From NCBI GenBank assembly GCA_006503475.1, contig RSEH01000074.1:107241-171240 (forward strand): a DNA stretch of 64,000 nucleotides. Reading direction: 5' to 3'. The stretch comes from Stentor roeselii. Taxonomy: Eukaryota > Ciliophora > Heterotrichea > Heterotrichida > Stentoridae. Under the pieces are notes generated by a model. It saw only the letters and a program-made list of their open reading frames with translations. It ran no database searches and had not been told where the DNA came from. The position numbers and the translations under genes are program-made. The stretch's first letter is position 1. Each line of letters opens with the position of its first letter. Below, one piece after another: positions 47,835 through 57,616 of this stretch.

Positions 47835-48926
47835 ATGTTTAGACATTCAGTTTACATAAACAAAATCGCTGGGGTCCTGAGTAAAGAAACGAAAACAACA
47901 GAAGAAGTCGAGTCACTGACGAGGTACCTGTCACAAAACGAGGACTTCAACAAAATCACAGCAAAAATCTCGAAAGTCGAGAAGAACCACCTGGTCAAGT
48001 CTCTATCTTGCCAGGTCTTTTCAGCAGGAGAGGTGATTTTTTCGAAAGGCGATCCAGTCCTTAACTTTTTTATAGTCCTGCGGGGGACAGTCGAGCATAT
48101 TTCAAGTGAAAAAAATCAAAGAGTCGTGAGTACTCTTGTGGCAGGAAAACCAATTGGAGATAAAACTTATATGAGACAAACTACTCGAAATACGGCTTGT
48201 GTGGCAGTCACTGATTGTCTCTTGTTGGACATTTCAATTGAAACGTTCAGAGAAATCCTTGGCGATGATGCAAATTTGAATCTGCATAAAAAGATGAAGT
48301 TCATTGACCAGTTTTTCCCTGGGATTAAAAAATATTCATTTAGTCATCGAGAAAAAATCGCTCATTTGTTGGTTTATACACCTTTGAAGAAGAATAATGT
48401 TATTAATATTCAAGGAGAGGTCAGTGAGTTTATTTATTTTCTTTGTGAAGGTGAAGTCGTTTTGACTAATGACAATCTTAAGATACCGATACTTAAAATC
48501 ACTCCTGGAAGTTGCATTGGTGAAGAAGCGCTTTTAAACTTTCCTAATGAGTATAACGCCGTTGTCAGTTCTGACCAGGCTGCGGTTTATGCTGTTAAAA
48601 AAGAGGAAAATCTTCAGTTTATACCTGAAGAAACTAAGGAAGCTTGGAAACAGAATTTTTTGCTGAAGAAAGAGGAAAGGAAAAGACTTAGTAGTAATGC
48701 GGAGATTAGGAGAAACTTGATTAGTACTAGTCCCAAAAGATTTGAATTTGCACTTGCTAGTCCTCAGGCGAAAAAACATTTGAATATTGTGAGTTTAAGG
48801 TATAATCTTGCTAGCAGTCATAAAGACTTCAGAGAAACCAAAAGTTTTCAAAACTCGAAGCGAATTTTAGAGCTGCTTCGAGATAACCCTAAAGAAAAAA
48901 AGACCAATGTGAAAATAACTCATTAA
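47835..48926 (+). CDS. Protein with two cyclic-nucleotide-binding-like domains
   Basis: 363 residues. Two cNMP-binding folds are seen: about 60-150 (VFSAGEVIFSKGDPVLNFFIVLRGTVE, GKPIGDKTYMRQTTRNTACV) and about 165-275 (VINIQGEVSEFIYFLCEGEVV, GSCIGEEALLNFPNEYNAVV). In the phosphate-binding cassette the first has Asp for Glu but keeps the Arg. The second keeps the Glu but lacks the Arg, so the second pocket probably does not bind cAMP or cGMP. No catalytic or channel domain is present. It resembles PKA-regulatory-like proteins of ciliates. It starts 6 bp after the preceding stop, and the Nudix gene starts 8 bp after its own. Confidence 0.85.
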   Translation: MFRHSVYINKIAGVLSKETKTTEEVESLTRYLSQNEDFNKITAKISKVEKNHLVKSLSCQVFSAGEVIFSKGDPVLNFFIVLRGTVEHISSEKNQRVVSTLVAGKPIGDKTYMRQTTRNTACVAVTDCLLLDISIETFREILGDDANLNLHKKMKFIDQFFPGIKKYSFSHREKIAHLLVYTPLKKNNVINIQGEVSEFIYFLCEGEVVLTNDNLKIPILKITPGSCIGEEALLNFPNEYNAVVSSDQAAVYAVKKEENLQFIPEETKEAWKQNFLLKKEERKRLSSNAEIRRNLISTSPKRFEFALASPQAKKHLNIVSLRYNLASSHKDFRETKSFQNSKRILELLRDNPKEKKTNVKITH

Positions 48927-48934
48927 TTTTCTAG

Positions 48935-49456
<522 letters not shown>

Positions 49457-49471
49457 ATAATATCATCAACT

Positions 49472-50449
49472 CTATTTAAATTTATTAGGAGAAGTCAGAG
49501 CCTTAGCTCTGTTAATACTCGAAATCACGTCATTAAGGAGTTCTTTATTCTTATTCAAAAAGTTGCTCTTAGGCGAGACAGTCCGTTTTTCAATAATCCT
49601 ATCAAGAATCTTCAAATTTTTATCAAGTGAAACAGAGAACCCACTATATTTTTTTTCAAGTCCATCAATTTCATCTTTAACTTCAGTGAGTCTATCATTA
49701 AGCTGTTCGATTTTTTTCTTCTTTTCTTCAATATCAACTTTCATCTGTTCCTCCTGATGAGCTTCAGCAAGTACTTTAGCATAACTATCAACCGCTTCTT
49801 CCAACATCTGATTTTCAATTGAAATGCTTCTCAAGTAGTCAGAAGCCTGTCTTTCAGTCAAGTAAGGAATATCAACAGGAGGTAGTATAGGATAGTCAAT
49901 AGTCGTTTTGCCTTCAAGTATCAAGACAAGTTCAGTCATTCTATCAATTTCACTTTCCAAGGCATGATACTGTTCATTGAAAACTTCTTCATTTTCAAGA
50001 CTTTCCAGTCGGTCAATATCTTCAATGACCAAGTTGGTGTGATTTGACAGTTCATTGTACTGCCGCTGAAGACCCTCGTTTTTCGACTGTAATTCTGACT
50101 TTTCCAGCAGAAGCTTCTGGATCCTTTCTTGAAGTTGAATGATTTCCTGCTGCATCTGAGCCACATGATTCAGTCGCTCTTCAGTGATGTCTGTCACGTT
50201 GTTCTTCAGATGAGGGATTTTTGAGAAGTCTTCAGTGATTTCTTTTAGCTTTATAATGTCTTTCTCGAATTCTGTATGCATTTCCAGAATGTCACGCATA
50301 ATGTTACGTTCTTCTGCTGGTCGGCTGTGGTATTTTATTGTCAGGTTCTTCTTTTCTTGCTCAAGTGCTACGTTTTCGGACTCCACGAAGCAGAGAAGGA
50401 CATTCAGCTCTTCTACTGCAACTTCTCGAGATTTGCCATTGCATGCCAT
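49472..50449 (-). CDS. Coiled-coil protein, possibly ciliary
   Basis: 325 residues, almost wholly coiled coil (MQQEIIQLQERIQKLLLEK, LTEVKDEIDGLEKKYSG), interrupted by a Pro-rich hinge (DYPILPPVDIPYLT) near residue 190. The length and layout are reminiscent of intraflagellar-transport coiled-coil subunits (IFT74/72 type), but no decisive motif was found. It has no membrane or lipid signals. It converges on the Nudix gene with a 15-bp gap. Confidence 0.75.
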   Translation of the reverse strand: MACNGKSREVAVEELNVLLCFVESENVALEQEKKNLTIKYHSRPAEERNIMRDILEMHTEFEKDIIKLKEITEDFSKIPHLKNNVTDITEERLNHVAQMQQEIIQLQERIQKLLLEKSELQSKNEGLQRQYNELSNHTNLVIEDIDRLESLENEEVFNEQYHALESEIDRMTELVLILEGKTTIDYPILPPVDIPYLTERQASDYLRSISIENQMLEEAVDSYAKVLAEAHQEEQMKVDIEEKKKKIEQLNDRLTEVKDEIDGLEKKYSGFSVSLDKNLKILDRIIEKRTVSPKSNFLNKNKELLNDVISSINRAKALTSPNKFK

Positions 50450-50700
50450 TGTAATTTACTATTTTTTTTAAATTTTTTAGAAATTTTTCATAGGAGGGTA
50501 AAATTGAATTGAATGGATTTGGGGTAGAAATTGAATTTTAAGAGGAAGATGATAACGGAATTGATGGGGTTTAAATAGCTTTGGGTTTGAAGTGGGTGTT
50601 TAAATATCAGCCAGTGAAGTGAATTTAATTATGTCTGATTGCATAAGATATATATTAAAAGGCTAAAAATTTCCATTATTGTACTGTAAGATATATAAAT

Positions 50701-52026
50701 ATGCAAAAAGGCTTGATAAGAAAAAGGAAAATTTCAGGATCTGCTTGGAATTCCACCAAATGTGAAAAAAAAGCAGAAATAAACTTAGATTTAGAAGCAT
50801 CACTTTCAACAGACTCAGAAACAGAGAAAAATCAATTCAAAGATAATTCTGAGGCTATGAAAAAATCTATCCTAGACAATGAAAATGCCCTTAAAAAATG
50901 GTCTTTAGTATCATTGAATAAGAATATGCTTGAATTTGAAAATCTCAGGTTTTATTCACCTGATGAAATCATGTCGAAACACCAGTCAGACTTGTCAGAA
51001 CAAGAAAAAAATGAAATAAATTTTTACACTGAAATATTTTACTGGGGAAAAGGAATAGAAAAACTAAATGAAGACATTTGTGATGATGACGGTTATTATA
51101 AAGGGATCATTGGTGACCACATTGCATATCGATATGAAATCCTTTCAGTATTAGGAGTAGGAACATTTTCAGTAGTTTTTGAATGTAAAGACCACAAATT
51201 AGGCCAGCTTTACGCCGTTAAAGTCCTGCGAAACTCTCCAGACTACAAAGCTTCAGGAAAACTGGAAATCGAGATTCTTTCAACTTTAAAAGATTCAAAA
51301 AACCCTGAAAAAGGAATTAACTTAATCGTTGACCATTTCGAGTTTCGAGGACATCTCTGCATTGTATTGGAAAAACTATGCAAAAGTCTTCATGACTATC
51401 AAGAAAAGCTTCCTGAAAGGCGAGTTTCAACTTCAACAGTGCGAGAAATTACAGTCCAACTGATTAAATCAGTAAATTTCATGCACAACTTGAAATTGAT
51501 TCACTGTGACTTGAAACCAGACAACATAATGCTGAAAAATGAAAACACTTCTGAAGTTACAATAATCGACTTCAACTCCACCTGCAAGGCTTCAAGAAAA
51601 ACAGCTGATTACATTCAAAGCCGACCTTATCGTGCCCCGGAGGTCGTTCTTGATATGAACTATTCAGAAAAAATTGACATGTGGTCAATTGGATGTATTG
51701 TTCTTGAATTAATCCTGGGTTTTAGCGTTTTTGAATGTGATAATGAACGGGAGTTGTTCAAAAGGTTTATTGAAGTTTGTGGATTTCCGAATAGGGGTTT
51801 CGTGTCTAAGGGAAGAAGGTCTGGATTGTTTGTTGATAGGCTTGGAAAGTTTAAGGTTAAAGCTGTTCCTAAGGTTTGTGAAATCAGGAAAATTCTTGAA
51901 GGGAATGATCCTTTGATGATTGATTTTGTTGAAAAGTTGATGAGGTGGGAACCTGAAGATAGGATGAGTTCTTTTGATTCCTTGAAGCATGAATGGATTG
52001 AAGGTTTTAGCATTTTAGGGAAATGA
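50701..52026 (+). CDS. DYRK-like protein kinase with DFN motif
   Basis: 441 residues. An N-terminal extension (1-140) is polar. The kinase domain (about 145-437) has GVGTFSVVFE, Lys174, HCDLKPDNIML (Asp270) and the DYRK-type activation segment YIQSRPYRAPEVVL with Tyr304, which DYRKs autophosphorylate. The DFG motif is Asp290-Phe-Asn292, so the glycine is replaced. The metal-binding Asp remains, so activity is possible but altered. DYRKs act in cell-cycle exit, growth and cilium-related processes. It ends in TGA, and the start follows a TATATAAAT run. Confidence 0.9.
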   Translation: MQKGLIRKRKISGSAWNSTKCEKKAEINLDLEASLSTDSETEKNQFKDNSEAMKKSILDNENALKKWSLVSLNKNMLEFENLRFYSPDEIMSKHQSDLSEQEKNEINFYTEIFYWGKGIEKLNEDICDDDGYYKGIIGDHIAYRYEILSVLGVGTFSVVFECKDHKLGQLYAVKVLRNSPDYKASGKLEIEILSTLKDSKNPEKGINLIVDHFEFRGHLCIVLEKLCKSLHDYQEKLPERRVSTSTVREITVQLIKSVNFMHNLKLIHCDLKPDNIMLKNENTSEVTIIDFNSTCKASRKTADYIQSRPYRAPEVVLDMNYSEKIDMWSIGCIVLELILGFSVFECDNERELFKRFIEVCGFPNRGFVSKGRRSGLFVDRLGKFKVKAVPKVCEIRKILEGNDPLMIDFVEKLMRWEPEDRMSSFDSLKHEWIEGFSILGK

Positions 52027-52635
52027 GGGTTCAATTTTTAGAGGTTGATTCTTCTAAATCTAATAAGTAAGAATTTATATAAAACCATTTTATGTTTAAA
52101 ATAATATTGTAATTATGGAATCTTATTTAGTATTAAATTAATCCTTTTTACATTGGAACTCTTGTCTAGAATATAACTATGAATATGATTTTTTAAAAAT
52201 GATGTTCATTTCATGTGAGAAACGCATATTTTCTAGTTATTTTCTAAATTTGAAATATTTATAAAATTTTTAAGAATTAAAGGCATTCACATCTATAGTT
52301 AATGCTTCAAGCATATCGAAACAATATTAATTCATCAAAGCTGCCATTATGTTAAATCTCTTTAAAAATTACGAAAATTTATTAAAATATATAATTAATC
52401 AAAGCTTATATAAGATAATCACATAAAAGCTGAATACTCATTAAGAATATTGATCAAAGATAATCCAAATCAAGAGTTTAACTTAAAACTTCCTTATATT
52501 AAGTTTTTTCTGAATAATGAAATATCCCCTCAAGAATGACAGAAATTCAAATGAAAAAAAATTGAATTGAATTTTATAAGTGGCTAACTAAGATAATTTA
52601 CTTTGTATATAATCTTAAAAGATATAAATGCTTCA
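52027..52635. other. Intergenic AT-rich DNA upstream of the tRNA
   Basis: No gene was found. About 52435-52560 shows a short protein-like plus-strand piece (AEYSLRILIKDNPNQEF...) broken by stops, at most a relic. The tRNA gene follows. Confidence 0.3.
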
Positions 52636-52708
52636 GGCCTCGTGGCGCAACGGATAGCGCATCTGACTTCGGATCAGAAGGTTGTGGGTTCAAATCCCAT
52701 CGCGGTCA
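52636..52708 (+). tRNA. tRNA-Arg(UCG)
   Basis: A 73-nt cloverleaf. The anticodon stem TCTGA/TCAGA encloses CTTCGGA, giving anticodon TCG, which reads CGA (Arg). The A box TGGCGCAACGG is at 52643-52653 and the B box GGTTCAAATCC at 52687-52697. The acceptor pairs GGCCTCG with CGCGGTC with one mismatch (fifth pair, T-C) and one G-T pair. The discriminator base is A. There is no intron and no encoded CCA. Pol III would stop in the T5 run just downstream. Confidence 0.93.
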
Positions 52709-52711
52709 TTC

Positions 52712-52716
52712 TTTTT
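52712..52716 (+). terminator. Pol III T-run terminator of tRNA-Arg
   Basis: Five T residues begin 4 nt after the tRNA end; a longer run of ten follows at 52726-52735 as a backup. Confidence 0.7.
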
Positions 52717-54684
52717 AGAAATTAATTTTTTTTTTATTTTATTAGGTTATTGTCCTAAGAGATGCAAGATTTGATGGTAAAAGTCTCTAAAATATTTTCC
52801 ATTAGACCTGAACTACAAAAATTAATATAAATTATGATATAGTAGATTTTTTTTTATAATTTCTTCTAAGCCTTTTAGTTCAAGAATTTTTACTAAGAAT
52901 AGTACTTAAATCAATACTTTACTTATAAAGTATTGCTTTGACCAAATATGAAGTTTCATCTACAGGAATATATAAATGATTATTTAAGAAGCCTATAGGA
53001 CTGTAACAATATTGAGTTATTTAGAGGAAGATTAGTAAATTTTTGATTTTAACTTTGCAACAAGTCTATATTTTTTCTCAAGCTATGGTAAATTATTCGA
53101 TATAAAATCTTTATAGTAGCATATTTGCAAGATTCGAAAGAAATTATTTGATAAAAGAATTTCAACTTCTAGACGCAAAGATTGATTTATCAATTTCTAA
53201 GATATCTTAAACTCTAAATATAAGTTTAAAGAATCATAGTAAAAATTTATCGAGAAGAGCATATGTCCTTTCAATGAGATACAATATTCAAAGAAGAACT
53301 TAGAAAATAAGAGATTCAAAACATTTATTTGTGTTAATTATAGAAAAATTATTAGTTCTGATGAGTTCAAAATAAAATGATACAAATATTCATTAAGATT
53401 CTTAGAAAACTTTGCAAAGTTATAAAGAATATTATATATAATCAGCCAAAGTAAATAACTCATATTAGAATATTGTCAAATAGTTTTAATTTAGTCATCC
53501 TATCAGTGTTATCAAGACTTCTGGTATCTTATTTTGTCTTTAGTAATATTTGTCTTGAATTTTTATTATTGTCTATAAGCTTGGATTAGGCTGGCCTTTC
53601 TTATCAAATTTGTAGAGATGTGTTAATTAAGAACTTTATTAGGTAACCTTGCTTTAAATTTTGAAGGGATTTCAAAGGATTTGTGATTTTATAATTTATA
53701 TGTGAATAAGTTTGAATTAAATAGAAAATTCATATATTGATCTTGAAAATTGATTATAGAAGTTCAGTTAAATATACAGGCCTGATAAATAAACTAAGAG
53801 TATTTGATCTTTTATACAATTTGAAAGAATTTTTAAATAAGCTAATTGGAGTTTGAATAGATACTTTTTTTAGTTAATTATTAGGTATTTGATTAAATTT
53901 GAGTAGGTATTATTTAGGTTACCTTGTAAGATTTAAATATATAAATGTATATAATAAATTTCACAATTCAAGAAAGTCTGAATTTTTATGAAATAAATTC
54001 AGATTCTATGGCTTTTGGATTTAGAGATTGTTTGGGTTATATAAATGCGCTTTCATAATTTCATCACGGATGAAATACTTAAAAATCAAACAAATTTTCT
54101 TTATGAATGATTTAGTTTGAAAATATGAAAATTACGACATTTAGATAAACTTCTTAAATAAAGTCTAAAAATAATTGATAAAGTAATTATGAAAAATTTG
54201 TAATTTACGCTTATCTCAAAAACACTTCCAATATTTGGATTATCTCCGAAAATTACCTAAATCTTTAAATTTTAGTTAATTTCAAGTCTCTAATTATTAC
54301 ATAAAAATTTCATAACTATCCTAATGTAAACCTCAATCTTTTACATAGTTTCTGACAGCTTTCTATAAATTCTTATAACATTCAAAGAAATTCGAAGTTT
54401 CAATTACTTTTCCTCATAAATATAGCCTATACCTATAACTATAATCTTAAATATACTGAAACCATCATCACTTGATTTAGGATGCAAGCTTATATGAGCT
54501 TTCCAATCTAAGCTTATCTATTAAGCCATTTTCCATACCTAGTTTAAAATAATCTAAATAAACCTTTATTATAAAACTTTGACAAATTCTTTGGAATTTC
54601 TTCACAGTTGTCAATACTTATTGAAAAAACTTTAAAATCTTGGATATTTATGTATAATTTTAGTTGTGGCATTTAAATAAATTA
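52717..54684. other. Gene-less AT-rich desert
   Basis: Nearly 2 kb with no open frame of note on either strand. One plus-strand frame read through stops looks protein-like, but G is evenly spread over its codon positions, as in non-coding DNA. No repeat array, tRNA or recognisable RNA was found. Confidence 0.45.
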
Positions 54685-57288
54685 ATGGCAGAGATCATTA
54701 AAGCTAGTAGTGATAGTTTCAAAAATCTCAATTATAGAAACCTTGATCAAGTAGAAAATATAGAAAAAAGTTGCTTGTCATTAATGCAAGATAAAAGAAA
54801 TTCACATTCCCATGCCATTTGCTGCTCAGTAATTGAATCTCCTCACTCAATTCAAAATTTCAACTATAGGGATAACCACTCAGCAAAAGAAGATCGAGAT
54901 TCTAGAAGGTTGAGTAAAAGGGCGAATGATAGTTACTCAGATTACTCGTCTTCCGATTTGAATTTTGAAGTGAGTATAAACAAGAAATCCGCTTTGAAAT
55001 TCAAGTTTAAGAAAAATTTACGATTTGACTTTTCTCTCAAGGCTCATCGTGATTTTTTGGTAGAAGACAAAGCCGGTCTTTCATCTTCAAGTTTAGAATG
55101 CAAATCGATGAAGGGCCATATTAAAGACCATATTGATTTTACATTAAGCTTACTGGAAAAATTCAAAAATATTGATAAAATACAGTATTTAGATATACTA
55201 GAAAAGCAACCTACTTCACAGAAGATAAAAAATGTTTATAATCAATTGTTTGTACTTAACAAGAACTTTTTTGACCGTTTTTTAGTGTTTTTGGTGAATT
55301 CTTATGAAGAAAAAGGTTTTTGTAGACTCTTTAAATCGTTTTTATTGAGTTTTGATATGAACTCTGATAAAAAAATCCAAAGAAAAGAAATGATTGAATA
55401 TTTCGAGTTTTTAGCACAAGAGAAGTATATCGGAAAGAAAAAAATGAAAGCAGTTTTCAAGGATATCGAAGTCTATGTCAAAGATTCATTGGATCATTTT
55501 GAAGAAAACAGTGCAAGACCAAAAATATTCAACAAGATAACTTATATCAATTTATTCAACATGTATAAATTCATTTATCCGAAGAAAAAAACAGTGTGTT
55601 ACAAGGGTCAGTATATCGATTTCTTTAAAATTGCTCCTTTGGTTACTGTTTTGTTTCTGGAATATAAGAAAAAACTTTTTCTCAGTAAAAAAGAAGCTAG
55701 TGAGTCAATCATAGGAATACCAACTAAACCTGATTCAAGAGGAAAACTTGTCTTTGATCCTTTAGGAGTTCCCCAAGGTCTATACCTAGAGTTCTTAAAA
55801 TTATTAAAAGGTGAAACAGATATAAAAAAGCCTCTAATTTCATATCGTCTCGTATGTCAAGCTCTACTCAAGTACCGAGCAGCCTACCTTCCAGAAATCC
55901 TAAAATCAGACTCAATAGATCGAATCTTAAAAGACTTGAAGCATTTAATGGATTTCGACCCAATCTCATCAGATTCAAGAAAAAAGTTCTCAATAAAGGA
56001 GCTGTTACCTAAAATCTCTGGAAAAATATTAACAGAAATAAAATGGACTTCAACAACCTACACAAGTAGCATAGAAAAATACGATGAAATGATAAATACA
56101 TTTGGAGGAGCTATTTGCCATTCAGTGAATAAGAAGTTAATTCACAAAATGATGGAAGAAGCTTTTAAATTCCTGAATTTTCCCAACTTTGACCAGTTCG
56201 TGAAAGGTCTTGACTACGTTCTTCATAAAGCAATTCCGACTTTAATGACACCTGCTGCTATCTTCATTGCAACTGCTTTGATGAAAACTCCAGGTAATGC
56301 AGTACTTGAAGAAGTAGTGAATGAAACAAAACATATCAAGTTTGATTTACAATTCATCTTGCAAAATGATGACTTGTTTAAACGTCTTCTGTTTTTTACA
56401 ACTAACAAGAAACTGACGTTACTATTCGCAAGGTTACTTTACAAAGATCACTACGATTTTATTAAAAAGAACAAAAAAGTGAAAGAAAAAATTATTGTTT
56501 ATAAACAAATCATTAAAAATCCCTCACTTTTCAATGAATTGATTCCTGGGATTTATGGACAATTTGATGACTTAGAGTTCACACAAAACATATCAAAAGA
56601 ACCTGAACAGTTAAAAAAAGATGAAAAAATGAGACAAGAGCTTAAAATGAAGAGATTTTTAGAGTACATCATTTACAGGGATTCAAGACGTAAAGAAAAA
56701 ATCGCTGCAAAAAGATTAGCTTTGAAAACTCTTCGGACTTTAACTGAAAGAGAAGCAAATAATCAGAACCTGACTCAAAGACAGAAATTTTTTGCATTGC
56801 AACTCGAAGCTTCATCAATCGACGAGAAAATTGACTTAAAAGAAAGAGAAAAAAAACTTATTTTAAGTACTTTAAGAGAAAGTAATGCATATCCTAATAC
56901 AAATACCATTTCTCCTGATATTATTTACAATTGCATTAAGAATTCAAGTTGTAATTCTTCTGAAGTTGAAGAACTGGCACGGTTCATTTACATTGAAAGA
57001 GAAAAAATTAACTTTCAGGATATTCATAAATTCATTATTAATCAACATCTGATTAAAATTTCTGAGGATAATGAAGATGAAATGGTTTCTTACCCTTCAG
57101 TTTATCAGTTACCGGAATTGACAACTTTAGCTAGCAGGGCGGATGAGGATGATTCAGAAGATAATACCTTTGAAGAGAGATATTTTGCAGAGTTCTCTTC
57201 TAAAAAAGAATTATATTTAAATGATGTTACCCCTATCAATGAAAAAAAAGGAAAGAAGTTGCGAGGCTGCTGTTGCATAGTTTTTTAG
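54685..57288 (+). CDS. EF-hand protein with C-terminal CaaX
   Basis: 867 residues from the ATG at 54685; the frame opens 21 nt earlier at TTG. No full-length family was recognised. An EF-hand-like loop (DMNSDKKIQRKEM with Asp, Asn, Asp and Glu at metal positions) lies near residue 230. Much of the rest is helical and Lys-rich. A long charged helix (EKMRQELKMKRFLEYII...) lies at about 650-730. The C-terminus RGCCCIVF combines a CaaX box (CIVF) with two adjacent cysteines, pointing to prenylation plus palmitoylation. It may be a calcium-responsive membrane-associated scaffold. It is AT-richer in codon choice than genes at 5-33 kb. Confidence 0.8.
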   Translation: MAEIIKASSDSFKNLNYRNLDQVENIEKSCLSLMQDKRNSHSHAICCSVIESPHSIQNFNYRDNHSAKEDRDSRRLSKRANDSYSDYSSSDLNFEVSINKKSALKFKFKKNLRFDFSLKAHRDFLVEDKAGLSSSSLECKSMKGHIKDHIDFTLSLLEKFKNIDKIQYLDILEKQPTSQKIKNVYNQLFVLNKNFFDRFLVFLVNSYEEKGFCRLFKSFLLSFDMNSDKKIQRKEMIEYFEFLAQEKYIGKKKMKAVFKDIEVYVKDSLDHFEENSARPKIFNKITYINLFNMYKFIYPKKKTVCYKGQYIDFFKIAPLVTVLFLEYKKKLFLSKKEASESIIGIPTKPDSRGKLVFDPLGVPQGLYLEFLKLLKGETDIKKPLISYRLVCQALLKYRAAYLPEILKSDSIDRILKDLKHLMDFDPISSDSRKKFSIKELLPKISGKILTEIKWTSTTYTSSIEKYDEMINTFGGAICHSVNKKLIHKMMEEAFKFLNFPNFDQFVKGLDYVLHKAIPTLMTPAAIFIATALMKTPGNAVLEEVVNETKHIKFDLQFILQNDDLFKRLLFFTTNKKLTLLFARLLYKDHYDFIKKNKKVKEKIIVYKQIIKNPSLFNELIPGIYGQFDDLEFTQNISKEPEQLKKDEKMRQELKMKRFLEYIIYRDSRRKEKIAAKRLALKTLRTLTEREANNQNLTQRQKFFALQLEASSIDEKIDLKEREKKLILSTLRESNAYPNTNTISPDIIYNCIKNSSCNSSEVEELARFIYIEREKINFQDIHKFIINQHLIKISEDNEDEMVSYPSVYQLPELTTLASRADEDDSEDNTFEERYFAEFSSKKELYLNDVTPINEKKGKKLRGCCCIVF

Positions 57289-57616
57289 TGATTTATTACG
57301 AATAATTTTAGCTTGATTATTTTTTTTATTGATTATAAATTAGTTGGATTTTCTTGGGGTTTGTAAGGAATTAATTAAAATTAGTTTGGAACGAAGCGAA
57401 ATTTACAATATTAAAAGTAAGTTAGAGTTGGTGGAATTATCTTAGCTTTGAAATGATTAAATGTTTAGGAATTAATTGATTTGCATATTTTATAATATTG
57501 GCTAACTTATCAATATTTATATTTTAATATATGATGAACAATAGTAATAGTACAATATACAATCATTCAATAAGCATAAAAATTATTCACTCAAATAAAA
57601 ATTCTAATACTCTAAA
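57289..57616. other. Intergenic between convergent genes
   Basis: 328 bp of AT-rich DNA between the EF-hand and WD40 genes. This is unusually long for a convergent gap here, where most are 11 to 25 bp. Nothing else was recognised. Confidence 0.35.

Noticed and set aside
52717-54050. A long plus-strand frame that looks like a membrane protein if TAA/TAG are read as Gln and TGA as Trp.
   Set aside because: G is evenly spread over the three codon positions and the stop density equals that expected for AT-rich random DNA, so the resemblance is an effect of composition.
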